Positions 19,630-28,750 of a stretch of 64,000 nt of DNA are shown piece by piece (the stretch's first letter is position 1; the number at the start of each line of letters is the position of its first letter). The notes below the pieces were generated by a model, which worked only from the letters and a program-made list of their open reading frames with translations, searched no databases and was not told the DNA's origin. Source of the DNA: CFX5 sp023384495 (GTDB taxonomy: Bacteria; Chloroflexota; Anaerolineae; Caldilineales; Caldilineaceae); NCBI GenBank assembly GCA_048499455.1, contig JASNZV010000001.1, forward strand, positions 1,116,001-1,180,000, in the 5' to 3' direction. A program made the position numbers and the translations under genes.

Positions 19630-20624
19630 CGGACTGCCTCCTTGTAGACTTGCTCGCCGGCCTGCTCCTGCACCCACCAGCAGGCGGCATACTGCTTTGC
19701 ATCGCCGACCACAGGGGGCTCCTGGTGGATACAGGCATCCATGACGAAGGGGCAGCGGGGGTGAAAGCGGCAGCCGCCCGGCGGCGTGCGCAGATCGGGC
19801 GGTGCGCCGGTGATCCCTTCAAGCCGCTGGCCACGCAGGCGCGGGTCGGGGTCCAGGGTCGAGCCAATGAGCACCTGTGTGTAGGGGTGTTGCGGGTGAT
19901 CGACTATCTGCACGGTGGGGCCAACTTCGACTAGCTTGCCGGCGTACATGATGGCGATACGGTTGGCGATGTTGCTCAGGAGTGGCAAATCGTGCGTGAT
20001 AAAGACAATCCGGGTGATAAAGCGATTTTCGAGCAATAATTGCAGGAGGAGCATGAGCTCTTTTTGCGATGAAACATCCAACGCCGAGGTCGGCTCGTCG
20101 GCGATGAGCACCGTCGGGTTGAGCAGCGTGGTGATCACCGCCACCACGCGCTGGCGCATCCCGCCGCTCAATTGGTGCGGGTAGCTGCCCAACACCCGCG
20201 CCGGCAACGAGAGTTGCTCCAGCCGTTCGCGCGCCATCTCGACTGCTTCCCGCGGGCGGATCAGCGGGTCATGGCCGCGCACCACATCGATGACGATATC
20301 GCGCACGCGCGCCGTCGGGTTGAGCGAGTTCATCGCCCGCTGTGGCAGCAGGGCCACCAGCTTCCCGTGCCAGTCATTCGGGACCCGGGTCCGCTCGTTC
20401 AACTGGATGGTCTGCCCATTGAGTTCGAGCGTACCCCCCTTCATGTAGAGTGGCGGGCGGGCGGTCAACGCCATCACCGCGGCAAGGGTGGACTTGCCAC
20501 ACCCCGATTCACCGGCGATGCCCAAGACTTCGCCTTCCTTGACCGCCAGCGAGACATCGTCCATGGCCTTGACTTCAGGCCCCCTGCCAGCGGCATAATA
20601 CGCACGGACATTCTTAACGATCAC
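19626..20624 (-). CDS. dppD: Peptide ABC transporter ATP-binding protein (OppD/DppD type)
   Basis: A 332-residue ABC ATPase starting at a GTG with GGGGA upstream. Walker A is GESGCGKST, the signature is QLSGGMRQR, Walker B is VLIADEPTSALD, and FITHD is present. The C-terminal oligopeptide-transporter extension GGCRFHPRCPFVMDAC is present; in relatives it binds an Fe-S cluster or metal. It pairs with the DppF-type ATPase under the DppB/DppC permeases. A 190-nt gap with an inverted repeat separates it from dppC. Confidence 0.93.
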   Translation of the reverse strand: MIVKNVRAYYAAGRGPEVKAMDDVSLAVKEGEVLGIAGESGCGKSTLAAVMALTARPPLYMKGGTLELNGQTIQLNERTRVPNDWHGKLVALLPQRAMNSLNPTARVRDIVIDVVRGHDPLIRPREAVEMARERLEQLSLPARVLGSYPHQLSGGMRQRVVAVITTLLNPTVLIADEPTSALDVSSQKELMLLLQLLLENRFITRIVFITHDLPLLSNIANRIAIMYAGKLVEVGPTVQIVDHPQHPYTQVLIGSTLDPDPRLRGQRLEGITGAPPDLRTPPGGCRFHPRCPFVMDACIHQEPPVVGDAKQYAACWWVQEQAGEQVYKEAVR

Positions 20625-20692
20625 AGATGATTCCCCATTACTCTTGGATCAGGCAACCCTCACTTCACCACTCCTGAACCGGAACAAGCTGG

Positions 20693-20791
20693 AAAAGCAG
20701 GAAGACAGAGAGCACAGAGGATTCACGGAGGACACAGAGATTTCCTCGGTGTTCTCTGTGTCTTCTTTGTGCTCTCTGTCTTCCTGCTTTT
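20693..20791. repeat. Inverted repeat of CACAGAG-type units between dppC and dppD
   Basis: Left arm AAAAGCAGGAAGACAGAGAG (from 20693) pairs with right arm CTCTCTGTCTTCCTGCTTTT (ending 20791); between them are GGACACAGAG and TTCTCTGTGTCT units. The hairpin stem is about 25 bp. It lies inside the dpp operon and might act as a partial terminator or mRNA stabiliser. It shares the theme but not the ends of element B. Confidence 0.75.
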
Positions 20792-20814
20792 TGTCTTCTG
20801 TCTACCATTTCGTG

Positions 20815-21711
20815 CTAATTCCTGCGCAGGCGCGGGTTGAAGATCTCGTCCACGCTCGCCTGCAGCAACAAGAGCGAGAAAGCGATCAACGTCAGGAAGA
20901 CGGTCGGCGGCAAAAAGGCCCACCACGCGCCGGTGCGCACCGATTCCCAGAGCAGCGCCCAGTGCAGCATAATGCCCAGCGAGATGGTGCGGGTGGGGCC
21001 CAGCCCCAACATGCTCAACGCTGCTTCCTGCAGGATACTGCTGCTCAGTTGCAGGACAAAGGCCATCACGACATAGGAGAGCATGTACGGGATGATCTCC
21101 CAGATGATTAACGCAAAGGGGCCAGCGCCCGAAATCCGGGCGATGTCTACATGTTCACGGGTGCGCAGGCTGCTCGTCTGCGCCCGCACGGCGCGGGCAG
21201 TCCATGGCCAGCTCGTGATGCCGATGATCAAGCCCATGGTGACAATGGAGCGGGTGGTCACGGCGATGGAGAGCAGGATCAAGATCACGATAGAGGGAAT
21301 GGTGATGACCACATTGGTCAGCCCCATCAACGCCTCCTCGACGATGCCGCCCACATAGCCGGCCACCGTGCCGATAAAGATGCCGATCAGCGTGGCCACC
21401 GCACCGGCGATCAGGCCGATTGTGAGCGAGGTGCGGATGCCAAACATCAACTGGGTGAAGACATCGCGGCCGAAATTGTCGGTGCCCAGCCAGTTGGTTG
21501 CCGAGGGCGCATCGAACAGCCCGCCCACGATGCGCATGGGGTTCTGTTTGTCCAGGATGATCGGCCCTAAGAAGCCAAAGCCCACGAGCAAGACCAGAAA
21601 GAAGAGGCTGGCGAAAAAGCGCTGGTTGAGCGCGGGCGCGCTCGCCAGCGTGCGGCGCAGACTCGCCATAAATACGGATTCGGTCTTAACTTCCTGTGAA
21701 AGTACGGCCAT
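20815..21711 (-). CDS. dppC: Peptide ABC transporter permease (OppC/DppC type)
   Basis: A 298-residue inner-membrane permease. An N-terminal membrane segment (about 32-52) precedes NWLGTDNFGRDVFTQLMFGIRTSLTIGL, the DppC-type signature, followed by five further segments. The cytoplasmic EAA loop contacting the ATPases is REHVDIARISGAGPFALIIWEIIP. The start at 21711 has a GGAGAG site; the longer frame lacks one. It forms the translocation pore with the DppB-type permease. Confidence 0.92.
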   Translation of the reverse strand: MAVLSQEVKTESVFMASLRRTLASAPALNQRFFASLFFLVLLVGFGFLGPIILDKQNPMRIVGGLFDAPSATNWLGTDNFGRDVFTQLMFGIRTSLTIGLIAGAVATLIGIFIGTVAGYVGGIVEEALMGLTNVVITIPSIVILILLSIAVTTRSIVTMGLIIGITSWPWTARAVRAQTSSLRTREHVDIARISGAGPFALIIWEIIPYMLSYVVMAFVLQLSSSILQEAALSMLGLGPTRTISLGIMLHWALLWESVRTGAWWAFLPPTVFLTLIAFSLLLLQASVDEIFNPRLRRN

Positions 21712-21859
21712 AACTCTCCACCTCAGAGGACTCCTCACCACTTAAGGGTTCGTAAATCCATCACTTCCCGCTCTGCCCGGATTGTCAAATCCGGCGTGGC
21801 GGCGGGCTTTGCCAATCCCGCCGGAGCAGGTCCGGAAGTTGATTTTTCAAGAACCATTG

Positions 21860-21910
21860 CTCGTCACTTGTCACTTCTCACTTTTCACTCCTCACACGTC
21901 ACCGCTCACC
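21860..21910. repeat. Tandem TCACT(T/C)-type repeat between dppB and dppC
   Basis: About six degenerate 7-9 nt units of the form CACTTGT/CACTTCT/CACTCCT in a row, overlapping the last codons of dppB. The sequence theme is shared with 12452-12506 and 22930-22980. Confidence 0.55.
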
Positions 21911-22912
21911 GGCCTCTTTGGCCCGAATCCTCGGGTCGATAAAACCATAAGCCACATCGACGATAAAGTTGGCCAGCAGAACAAAGACCATGATCAGCAG
22001 CGTGATCCCCTGGATCACCGGATAGTCGTTCCCCCGGATGGCGCTAAAGAGCAGGGTGCCGATCCCTGGATATGAGAAGACGATCTCGGTAATTAGCGCG
22101 CCGCCGACGAGCGAGCCGATGGCCAGCGCCAGGCCGGTGACCTGGGGCAGCACGGCGTTGCGAAAGATGTAAGCCACGATGCGGTTGTCGGAGACGCCCA
22201 TGCCGCGCGAGTAGCGCACATAGTCGGCGTCCAGCTCATAGATCGCCATCGCGCGCATGCCCACGGCCTGGCCGCCGACAAAGATCAGCACCAGCGAGAG
22301 GAAGGGCAACCAGTAGTGGCGCAGCGCGCTTTGAACAAATGCCCAGCTCAGCGACGGGGTCATGGCGTAGGGATAGCCGCCACCCGGCGGGAAGACCGGC
22401 CAGTAGACGGCGAACGTGTAGAGCAAGAGAATGGCCAGACAATAGTAGGGCATGCTCGAGATCAGGAGTGAAACCGAAAAAGCCCCCTTGTCCAGCCATC
22501 CACCTTTGTACGCGGCCAGCGCACCCAAGACGTTGCCCAGCAACCAGCCGATGAGAATGGCCGGCAACTGGAGCGCGATGGTCCAGGGCAGGGCCTGGGC
22601 GATCATGTCTTGCACCCGCGCCGGCGCCCGCGCAAAGGAGATGCCCAGGTCGCCCTGAGCCAGGTTGCGCAGGTAGAGCAGAAATTGCATCCACAGCGGC
22701 TTGTCCAGGCCGAACTGTTCGATATACGAAGCGTAGATGCGCTGGAGCGCTTCGCCAGCCATGACGCCGCCGGCCGCCATCTGCGCCACGAGCGTATCCA
22801 CCGGGTTGCCGGGGATCAGCCGGGGCAACAAGAAATTGAAGACCAGCGCCACAAAAAACGCCAGTATGAACCAGAGGACTTTGTTAAGCAAATAGCGTTG
22901 GAATTTTGTCAT
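21899..22912 (-). CDS. dppB: Peptide ABC transporter permease (OppB/DppB type)
   Basis: A 337-residue permease with six predicted membrane segments. The N-terminal LLNKVLWFILAFFVALVFNFLLPRLIPGNP, the QFGLDKPLWMQFLLYL block and GDLGISF are typical of DppB. The EAA-like loop is LDADYVRYSRGMGVSDNRIV and the C-terminus is FIVDVAYGFIDPRIR. It is encoded directly after the substrate-binding protein and before DppC, the standard dpp order. Confidence 0.93.
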   Translation of the reverse strand: MTKFQRYLLNKVLWFILAFFVALVFNFLLPRLIPGNPVDTLVAQMAAGGVMAGEALQRIYASYIEQFGLDKPLWMQFLLYLRNLAQGDLGISFARAPARVQDMIAQALPWTIALQLPAILIGWLLGNVLGALAAYKGGWLDKGAFSVSLLISSMPYYCLAILLLYTFAVYWPVFPPGGGYPYAMTPSLSWAFVQSALRHYWLPFLSLVLIFVGGQAVGMRAMAIYELDADYVRYSRGMGVSDNRIVAYIFRNAVLPQVTGLALAIGSLVGGALITEIVFSYPGIGTLLFSAIRGNDYPVIQGITLLIMVFVLLANFIVDVAYGFIDPRIRAKEAGER

Positions 22913-22929
22913 AGTCTACACCGTACTAC

Positions 22930-22980
22930 GTGACGAGTGATAAGTGAATCAGGTCACACTCATCACTCATCATTCATCAC
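22930..22980. repeat. Heptamer-built inverted repeat between dppA and dppB
   Basis: GTGACGAGTGATAAGTGA (from 22930) faces CACTCATCACTCATCATTCA (to about 22978). This hairpin of degenerate 7-nt units lies in the 75-nt gap between the binding-protein and permease genes. Confidence 0.65.
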
Positions 22981-22987
22981 TTTTTCC

Positions 22988-24793
22988 TCACTCCCCCGGC
23001 CTGATGACCGAGAGGATCCGGGTGCCCAGGATGCCTGCGGTGGGCGGCGCCACCGGGTTGTCCTCATTCGGGAAGCCGGCCCAGACGCTCTCGTTGTACT
23101 CGTAGAACTCGAGCGGCCGGTACATGAGCGGGATGGCCGGGATGTTCTCCATGAAGATCTTGTCGATCTCGCCGAAGAGCGCCCTCTGCTCGGCCTCGTC
23201 CGTCGATGCGGCGATCATGTCCAGCAATCCGGGAACGTCCGGGTGCTCGAAGCGACCATAGTTCCAGAATGCCGTCTGGCCGAACTCGGGCACGCCGCGG
23301 TTGTCGAGGACATCGCGGTAGCGTAGCCACGGGCTCGCCGGCCCAGCGCCCGCCACAAACCAGAGGGTGAGTTCGAAATCACCCTGCTGCATGCGGGTCG
23401 TGACCACGGGCGCATCAGGGAACTCGGTGCGGACTTCGATGCCCACATCGGTCGCGTTCTGCGCCACCAGGTCGATGGCCGTCATCCAGTCGGTCCAGCC
23501 ATAGGGGGTCTGAACCGTGTAGGGGCCAAGGCGGGCGCCGTCGGGCAGCACATAGATGCCGTCACGGCCCTTGGTCGCACCCAGCTCCTGCTCCAGGATC
23601 TCGACGGCCTTTTCGGGGTTGTACTCCCACCCGTAGCTCTGCACCAGCTCCTCGCTGAAGAAGCGGGCCTCACCGCCGTCGGGGATGATCAGGCTGGAGT
23701 TGACCGGAATCGAGTAGCGGGACATGGCCGTCGCCGCGATCTGCGGATAGTTGATGCTGTGGGCCAGGGCCCGGCGGACGAGTGGGTTGTCCAGCCCTGG
23801 TTTGTGCCCGTTGACAAAGAGCAGCGGGATCGAGCCAGGGATGTAGTAGGGCTCGCCCTTGAACCAGGTGCCTACGGGCAAGTTCAACTCTTCCCACATC
23901 TTCCAGATCTGGGGAACGAACTGCTGCGAGAGGTCCACCTCACCGCGCTGGAGGGCCAGGTTGCCGTCGTCGTTGCTCTTGAAGATCGGGTGAACAACGT
24001 ACTTGGGCGCCGGCAGACCATAGATCTCCTGGCCCCAGTAGTTGTCGTCACGCGCGAGCGCCACCCGCTCCGGTGAGAAGTTCAGCACCTTGTACGGCCC
24101 CGAGCCAACCGGATCATCGTCCACGATCAGCGTCAAGGGCTCGCCCGACGCCTCGCGCTCCTCCCAGATATGCTGGGGCAGAATGCGAACCGTGGCCATA
24201 AACTGCTTGAACATGCCGGCGTTGAGGCGTTCAGGATTCAACGTGAACTGGAGCGTCCCCTCGTCGATGGCGGTCACCTCAGAGACATAATCCCAGAAGG
24301 TGCCATAGGGCAGACCCTCATGGCGCTCGGCCAGATGGAAGGTGTAGAGCACATCTTCGACTGTCAGTGGCTCGCCATCCTGCCAGCGGGCGCCGGGCTG
24401 CATGGTGACGACCGCCGTGGTCTCATCGGTGAAGGCCAGCTCTTTGCCCAAGACAGGGTCGAGCGCGCCGGTCACCAGATTGAACCCGAACAACGTCTCA
24501 TGGATGTGTGGATGCTGGCCGCCGGCCGGCCAGGTGATAGGTCCAGCTGCAATGGGGTTGAAGGTGGTTGGCGGGCCCCATTGGAAGCCGGCCATATAGA
24601 GGGTTTCGTTGCGGGGCAGTTCGCCAGGAATTGCTGGCTCTACTGCAACAATTTCCCCGGTTACTGGGGAAGGTGCTGGCGGCTGGCAGGCGCTGAGATA
24701 GCTTGCGCCCACCATGATGCCGCCCAGGATGGCCGCGTCGCGAAGAAACTCACGGCGTGTCCTCCGGAAGTTACCAAATGTATGTTCTGACAT
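22988..24793 (-). CDS. dppA: Peptide ABC transporter substrate-binding lipoprotein
   Basis: A 601-residue family-5 extracellular solute-binding protein. The N-terminus has a twin-arginine-like TRREFLRD, a hydrophobic stretch (AAILGGIMVGASY) and a lipobox LSAC, so it is probably exported folded by Tat and lipid-anchored. The mature protein shows family-5 blocks such as WQDGEPLTVEDVLYTFHLAE, VGSGPYKVLNFSPE and NPLVRRALAHSINYPQIA. It is the first gene of the dpp operon. Ligand class (di-, oligopeptide or other) cannot be read from sequence; the linked 2-oxoacid oxidoreductase makes peptides plausible. Confidence 0.94.
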   Translation of the reverse strand: MSEHTFGNFRRTRREFLRDAAILGGIMVGASYLSACQPPAPSPVTGEIVAVEPAIPGELPRNETLYMAGFQWGPPTTFNPIAAGPITWPAGGQHPHIHETLFGFNLVTGALDPVLGKELAFTDETTAVVTMQPGARWQDGEPLTVEDVLYTFHLAERHEGLPYGTFWDYVSEVTAIDEGTLQFTLNPERLNAGMFKQFMATVRILPQHIWEEREASGEPLTLIVDDDPVGSGPYKVLNFSPERVALARDDNYWGQEIYGLPAPKYVVHPIFKSNDDGNLALQRGEVDLSQQFVPQIWKMWEELNLPVGTWFKGEPYYIPGSIPLLFVNGHKPGLDNPLVRRALAHSINYPQIAATAMSRYSIPVNSSLIIPDGGEARFFSEELVQSYGWEYNPEKAVEILEQELGATKGRDGIYVLPDGARLGPYTVQTPYGWTDWMTAIDLVAQNATDVGIEVRTEFPDAPVVTTRMQQGDFELTLWFVAGAGPASPWLRYRDVLDNRGVPEFGQTAFWNYGRFEHPDVPGLLDMIAASTDEAEQRALFGEIDKIFMENIPAIPLMYRPLEFYEYNESVWAGFPNEDNPVAPPTAGILGTRILSVIRPGE

Positions 24794-24809
24794 TGTAAAT
24801 CCTCCCCAT

Positions 24810-24897
24810 TGAGAACTTATCTCAAAATCTCTGTGTCACACCTGTACCACCCGAAAATCTGTCAGAGCCACAACCGATTTTGAGATAGTTTCTGAGA
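24810..24897. repeat. Inverted repeat in the dppA leader
   Basis: TGAGAACTTATCTCAAAATC (24810-24829) is nearly the reverse complement of GATTTTGAGATAGTTTCTGA (24876-24895). It starts 16 nt upstream of the dppA start codon and would form a stem of about 20 bp with a 46-nt loop in the dppA mRNA. Confidence 0.65.
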
Positions 24898-24974
24898 ACT
24901 CACAGGGGCGCCACTTGCGCTGATTTGGGCTTTAGGCGACTCTCCTTTTGGTCGCGCCTTGTCAGGCTACAGAT

Positions 24975-25002
24975 CGAGGTGGTGGAATACGTAGACGCGC
25001 TG
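24975..25002 (+). pseudogene. tRNA-Leu 5'-half-like fragment
   Basis: CGAGGTGGTGGAATACGTAGACGCGCTG closely matches the acceptor/D-arm half of bacterial tRNA-Leu (consensus around AGGTGGTGGAATxxGGTAGACGCGCT), with one G of the D-loop GG missing. No matching anticodon stem, variable arm or T-arm follows, so it is not a functional tRNA. It may be a relic or a chance match. Confidence 0.35.
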
Positions 25003-25242
25003 ATACATCGATAAGCACCTTATATTGTACCCCCCTTTTTGAACGCGCGCACTGACTAAATGGCGAAGTTGCTATTGGTCACGTAGCCAGATATTAGCCT
25101 CCCCACCTGGCCAGGTCCCTTCACGGTCTGTCTGCATCACCGCCAAAGCGCATCAAAATGCGCAGGGTCACGCCTGATGCAGCGGCGCTACAGGAAAGCG
25201 TGTAGTGTGGCGCACGGGCCTCACGGGTATGCCCCGATGGGC

Positions 25243-25283
25243 AAAAAACCGCCAACTGGACAGGTTGAAGCCTGTCTAGTTGG
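25243..25283 (-). terminator. Minus-strand intrinsic terminator without an upstream gene
   Basis: On the minus strand, CCAACTAGACAGG and CCTGTCCAGTTGG form a 13-bp stem with one mismatch and a 6-nt loop, followed by CGG and six T. The same CGG-T-run follows the terminator at 37081-37122. There is no minus-strand gene between it and the plus-strand uspA. Confidence 0.65.
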
Positions 25284-25295
25284 TGGGCGACGCGG

Positions 25296-25324
25296 TTGTC
25301 AAGCTATGGTATGCTGGCTATGGA
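25296..25324 (+). promoter_or_regulatory. Candidate sigma70-type promoter for uspA
   Basis: TTGTCA, a 17-nt spacer, then TATGGA, about 99 nt before the start codon. Prediction by eye. Confidence 0.4.
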
Positions 25325-25422
25325 GGCAGCGGCCTCTCGGTAATTGATTTGACGCGCCTTATGCGCTCGTTGGTGCGAGCTGCATAGAGCGGTAAAGATA
25401 GAAGAGAATTGGAGGTGCAAAC

Positions 25423-25956
25423 ATGCCTCGCAACAAGGTGTTGATTCCCCTGGATGGCTCTGAATTCAGTGAGGCCATTCTCCCGGTTGTGCGCCGCTAC
25501 TTGCGGCCTGAGGAGACCGAATTGATCCTCTTTCAGGTTGCAGACGCTCCAGCCGCTGGCACGGGCGGCATCGCCGACCTGGTTGCCGATAGAAGCCTGC
25601 ATCACTCGACCCTGTTTCGCCTTTCTCCAGCGCAGGTGGAGCAGGCGATGCATCCGACCTATGCCAGCCAGATCGAGGATACAATCGCCATCGATCTGGA
25701 GAGCAAATTGCTGCCCCTGGCCAATGAATTGCGGGCTGCCGGCTATACCGTCACGACCGAGATCGGTTTTGGCGACCCGGCGCGCGCAATCGAGCAGTAT
25801 ATCCGCTACCACGCCATCGACCTGGTGGCGATGACCACCCACGGGCGCACAGGGCTTCAACGTGCGCTGCTCGGGAGCGTGGCCGGGCATGTGCTGCGTC
25901 ACGCCGTTGTCCCGATCCTGCTCTTGCACCCGTTTGACCGACGGAGCATTAGCTAA
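25423..25956 (+). CDS. Universal stress protein (UspA family), second copy
   Basis: 177 residues starting NKVLIPLDGSEFSEAILPVV. The C-terminal nucleotide-binding signature is good: TTHGRTGLQRALLGSVAGHVLRHAVVPILLL fits G-x2-G-x9-GS. A 40-residue insertion after beta-2 (residues 45-85) makes it longer than the Usp in the hydrogenase operon. TTGGAGG precedes the ATG. It lies 100 nt upstream of the VOR genes with hairpin element A between them, so co-transcription with them is possible. Confidence 0.92.
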   Translation: MPRNKVLIPLDGSEFSEAILPVVRRYLRPEETELILFQVADAPAAGTGGIADLVADRSLHHSTLFRLSPAQVEQAMHPTYASQIEDTIAIDLESKLLPLANELRAAGYTVTTEIGFGDPARAIEQYIRYHAIDLVAMTTHGRTGLQRALLGSVAGHVLRHAVVPILLLHPFDRRSIS

Positions 25957-25959
25957 ACT

Positions 25960-26037
25960 GTGGTTGCTTTGAAAACGCACATTGGGACCCGGCCAAAACT
26001 GCAAAGAAATGCGCGTTTTCAAACAGAGCCGAGTATA
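25960..26037 (+). repeat. Dispersed hairpin element A, copy 2
   Basis: GTGGTTGCTTTGAAAACGCAC at the left and GCGCGTTTTCAAACAGAGC at the right match copy 1 almost base for base; the centre (ATTGGGACCCGGCCAA...) is also largely shared. It ends 20 nt before the ferredoxin start codon. Confidence 0.78.
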
Positions 26038-26057
26038 GCGTCCAGAAAGGAGACGGC

Positions 26058-26316
26058 ATGATCAAGGGCACAGTCACGATCCAAAGTGAGCGGTGCAAAG
26101 GGTGCCAGTTGTGCATCCTTGCCTGCCCGCAAGGAGTGATCCGCCTGTCGGGCTGCTATAACAGCCGGGGATATCACACAGTGCGCCTGGACGAGACGGA
26201 CCGCCACTGCACGGGGTGCGCCGTGTGCGCGTTGATCTGCCCCGACAGCGTTTTCACCGTCTATCGCGAAACGAGCCGTTCACCCGCAATGGGCGCCGGC
26301 GCAAAAGGAGGCCGCA

Positions 26317-26345
<29 letters not shown>
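26058..26345 (+). CDS. vorD: 2-oxoacid:ferredoxin oxidoreductase delta subunit (2x[4Fe-4S])
   Basis: A 95-residue ferredoxin-like subunit with two cluster motifs, CKGCQLCILACP (about residues 13-24) and CTGCAVCALICP (about 50-61). Its product passes electrons from the thiamine-diphosphate site to ferredoxin. The final 20 residues (SRSPAMGAGAKGG...) are not conserved in appearance and overlap the start of the next gene by 29 nt, so translation is coupled. AGAAAGGAG lies before the ATG. Confidence 0.92.
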
Positions 26346-27380
<1,035 letters not shown>

Positions 27381-27381
<1 letters not shown>

Positions 27382-28205
27382 TGATGAAACAAGCACTGTT
27401 GGTGAGGCCGGCGCCCGCGGTCAATGGAACACCGGCGGAGATGGCCGTTGTCTATCAGCGCCCCCAAAGCCTGTGTGATGTGCCCACCCACTACTGCCCC
27501 GGCTGCACCCACGGCATCATCCACCGTTTGATCGCCGAGGTGATCGACGAGTTGGGCGTGCGCGAGCGCACCATCTGTGTGGCGCCGGTTGGGTGCGCCG
27601 TCTTCGCCTATGCCTATTTCAACCTGGATGGCTGCGTGGCCGCCCACGGTCGCGCACCGGCCATGGCGACGGGGCTGAAGCGGGTCATGCCCGGCCACAT
27701 CATCTTCACCTACCAAGGTGACGGCGATCTGGCGGCTATTGGCGGCAACGAGATCATGCACGCCGCAGGCCGGGGCGAAAATATCAGCGTCTTTTTTGTC
27801 AACAACGCCAACTATGGCATGACCGGCGGGCAAATGGCGCCCACGACCCTGCCCGGCCAGGTCACGACCACGACCCAGCATGGCCGCACTGCACAGTTGC
27901 ATGGCCATCCCTTGCATATCACTGAGATGCTGGCGACGCTGCCCGGCGTGGCCTATGCCGTACGCCGCTCCGTCCATTCGGTGGCCGAAATCCGCAAGAC
28001 GAAAAAGGCGATCCGGCTGGCGTTGCAGGCGCAGATGGAGGGTCTCGGCTTTAGCATCGTCGAAATCCTGAGCGCCTGCCCGGTCAACTGGCATTTGGAA
28101 CCGACCGCAGCGCTCGACTATATCCGGGACGAGATGACGCCAGTCTTCCCGCTAGGCGATTTCAAGAATCTCATGCAGGGGGGTGAATGGAAACCTCAAT
28201 CGTGA
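27381..28205 (+). CDS. vorA: 2-oxoacid:ferredoxin oxidoreductase beta subunit (ThDP-binding)
   Basis: A 274-residue thiamine-diphosphate subunit. YCPGCTHGIIHRL carries the CxxC cluster-associated cysteines, VAPVGCAVF follows, and the ThDP/Mg motif is GDGDLAAIGGNEIMHAAGRGENISVFFVNNANYGMTGGQ. The start overlaps the vorB stop by one base; a second ATG at 27384 is equally possible. It ends 19 nt inside the gamma gene. Confidence 0.93.
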
Positions 28206-28750
28206 TTGCCGGTTTTGGTGGCCAGGGCGCGCTCTTTGCCGGCCAGTTGTTGGCCTACGCCGCCATGCAGCAAGACAAGGAAGTGACCTGGCTGCCATCC
28301 TACGGGCCGGAGATGCGTGGCGGCACGGCCCATTGCACGGTGGTGATTGGCGACGAGCCCATCGCCTCGCCCCTGGTGCGGCAGCCCGACTGTGTGGTTG
28401 CACTGAATCTGCCCTCGGCGGACAAGTATGAGCCGCGCGTGAAACCGGGGGGTCTCTTCCTGGTCAACAGCAGTCTGGTCACCCGGCCCCTAACCCGCCA
28501 AGACGTGACAGCTACACTGATCCCAGCGAACGAGCTGGCGGAGAAGGCGGGCGACCTGCGCGTGGCCAATCTGGTGATGTTGGGGGCGCTCATCGCCCTT
28601 TCTGGCGTGTTGCCATTGGGCGCTGTCGATGCGGCCCTGGAATCCTGGCTGCCGGAGCGCCACCGTGCGCTGCTGGAGCCAAACCGCCGCGCCCTCCACG
28701 AAGGGGCGCTCTACGTGCTGACACTGGTGAATTCACATGAGCACACGTAA
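28187..28750 (+). CDS. vorC: 2-oxoacid:ferredoxin oxidoreductase gamma subunit
   Basis: A 187-residue gamma subunit. The N-terminal IAGFGGQGALFAGQLLAYAAMQQDKEVTWLPSYGPEMRGGTAHC block is diagnostic of the 2-oxoacid:acceptor oxidoreductase gamma family, where the SYGPEMRGG segment helps bind CoA. It overlaps the beta gene at its start and the acyl-CoA synthetase at its end (14 nt), so the five genes 26058-30968 are one tightly packed operon. Confidence 0.93.
   Translation: METSIVIAGFGGQGALFAGQLLAYAAMQQDKEVTWLPSYGPEMRGGTAHCTVVIGDEPIASPLVRQPDCVVALNLPSADKYEPRVKPGGLFLVNSSLVTRPLTRQDVTATLIPANELAEKAGDLRVANLVMLGALIALSGVLPLGAVDAALESWLPERHRALLEPNRRALHEGALYVLTLVNSHEHT

Larger units (their letters stand above)
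24794..25422. other. Divergent intergenic region, dppA to uspA
   Basis: This 629-nt gap has no credible ORF. It contains an inverted repeat next to dppA (24810-24897), a tRNA-Leu 5'-half-like fragment (24975-25002), a minus-strand intrinsic terminator with no obvious upstream gene (25243-25283), and a sigma70-like promoter pointing to uspA (25296-25324). Confidence 0.55.

Noticed and set aside
21860..22980. CRISPR-like tandem repeats near dppB
   Set aside because: Units are only 7-9 nt, degenerate, without spacers, and no cas gene is nearby.
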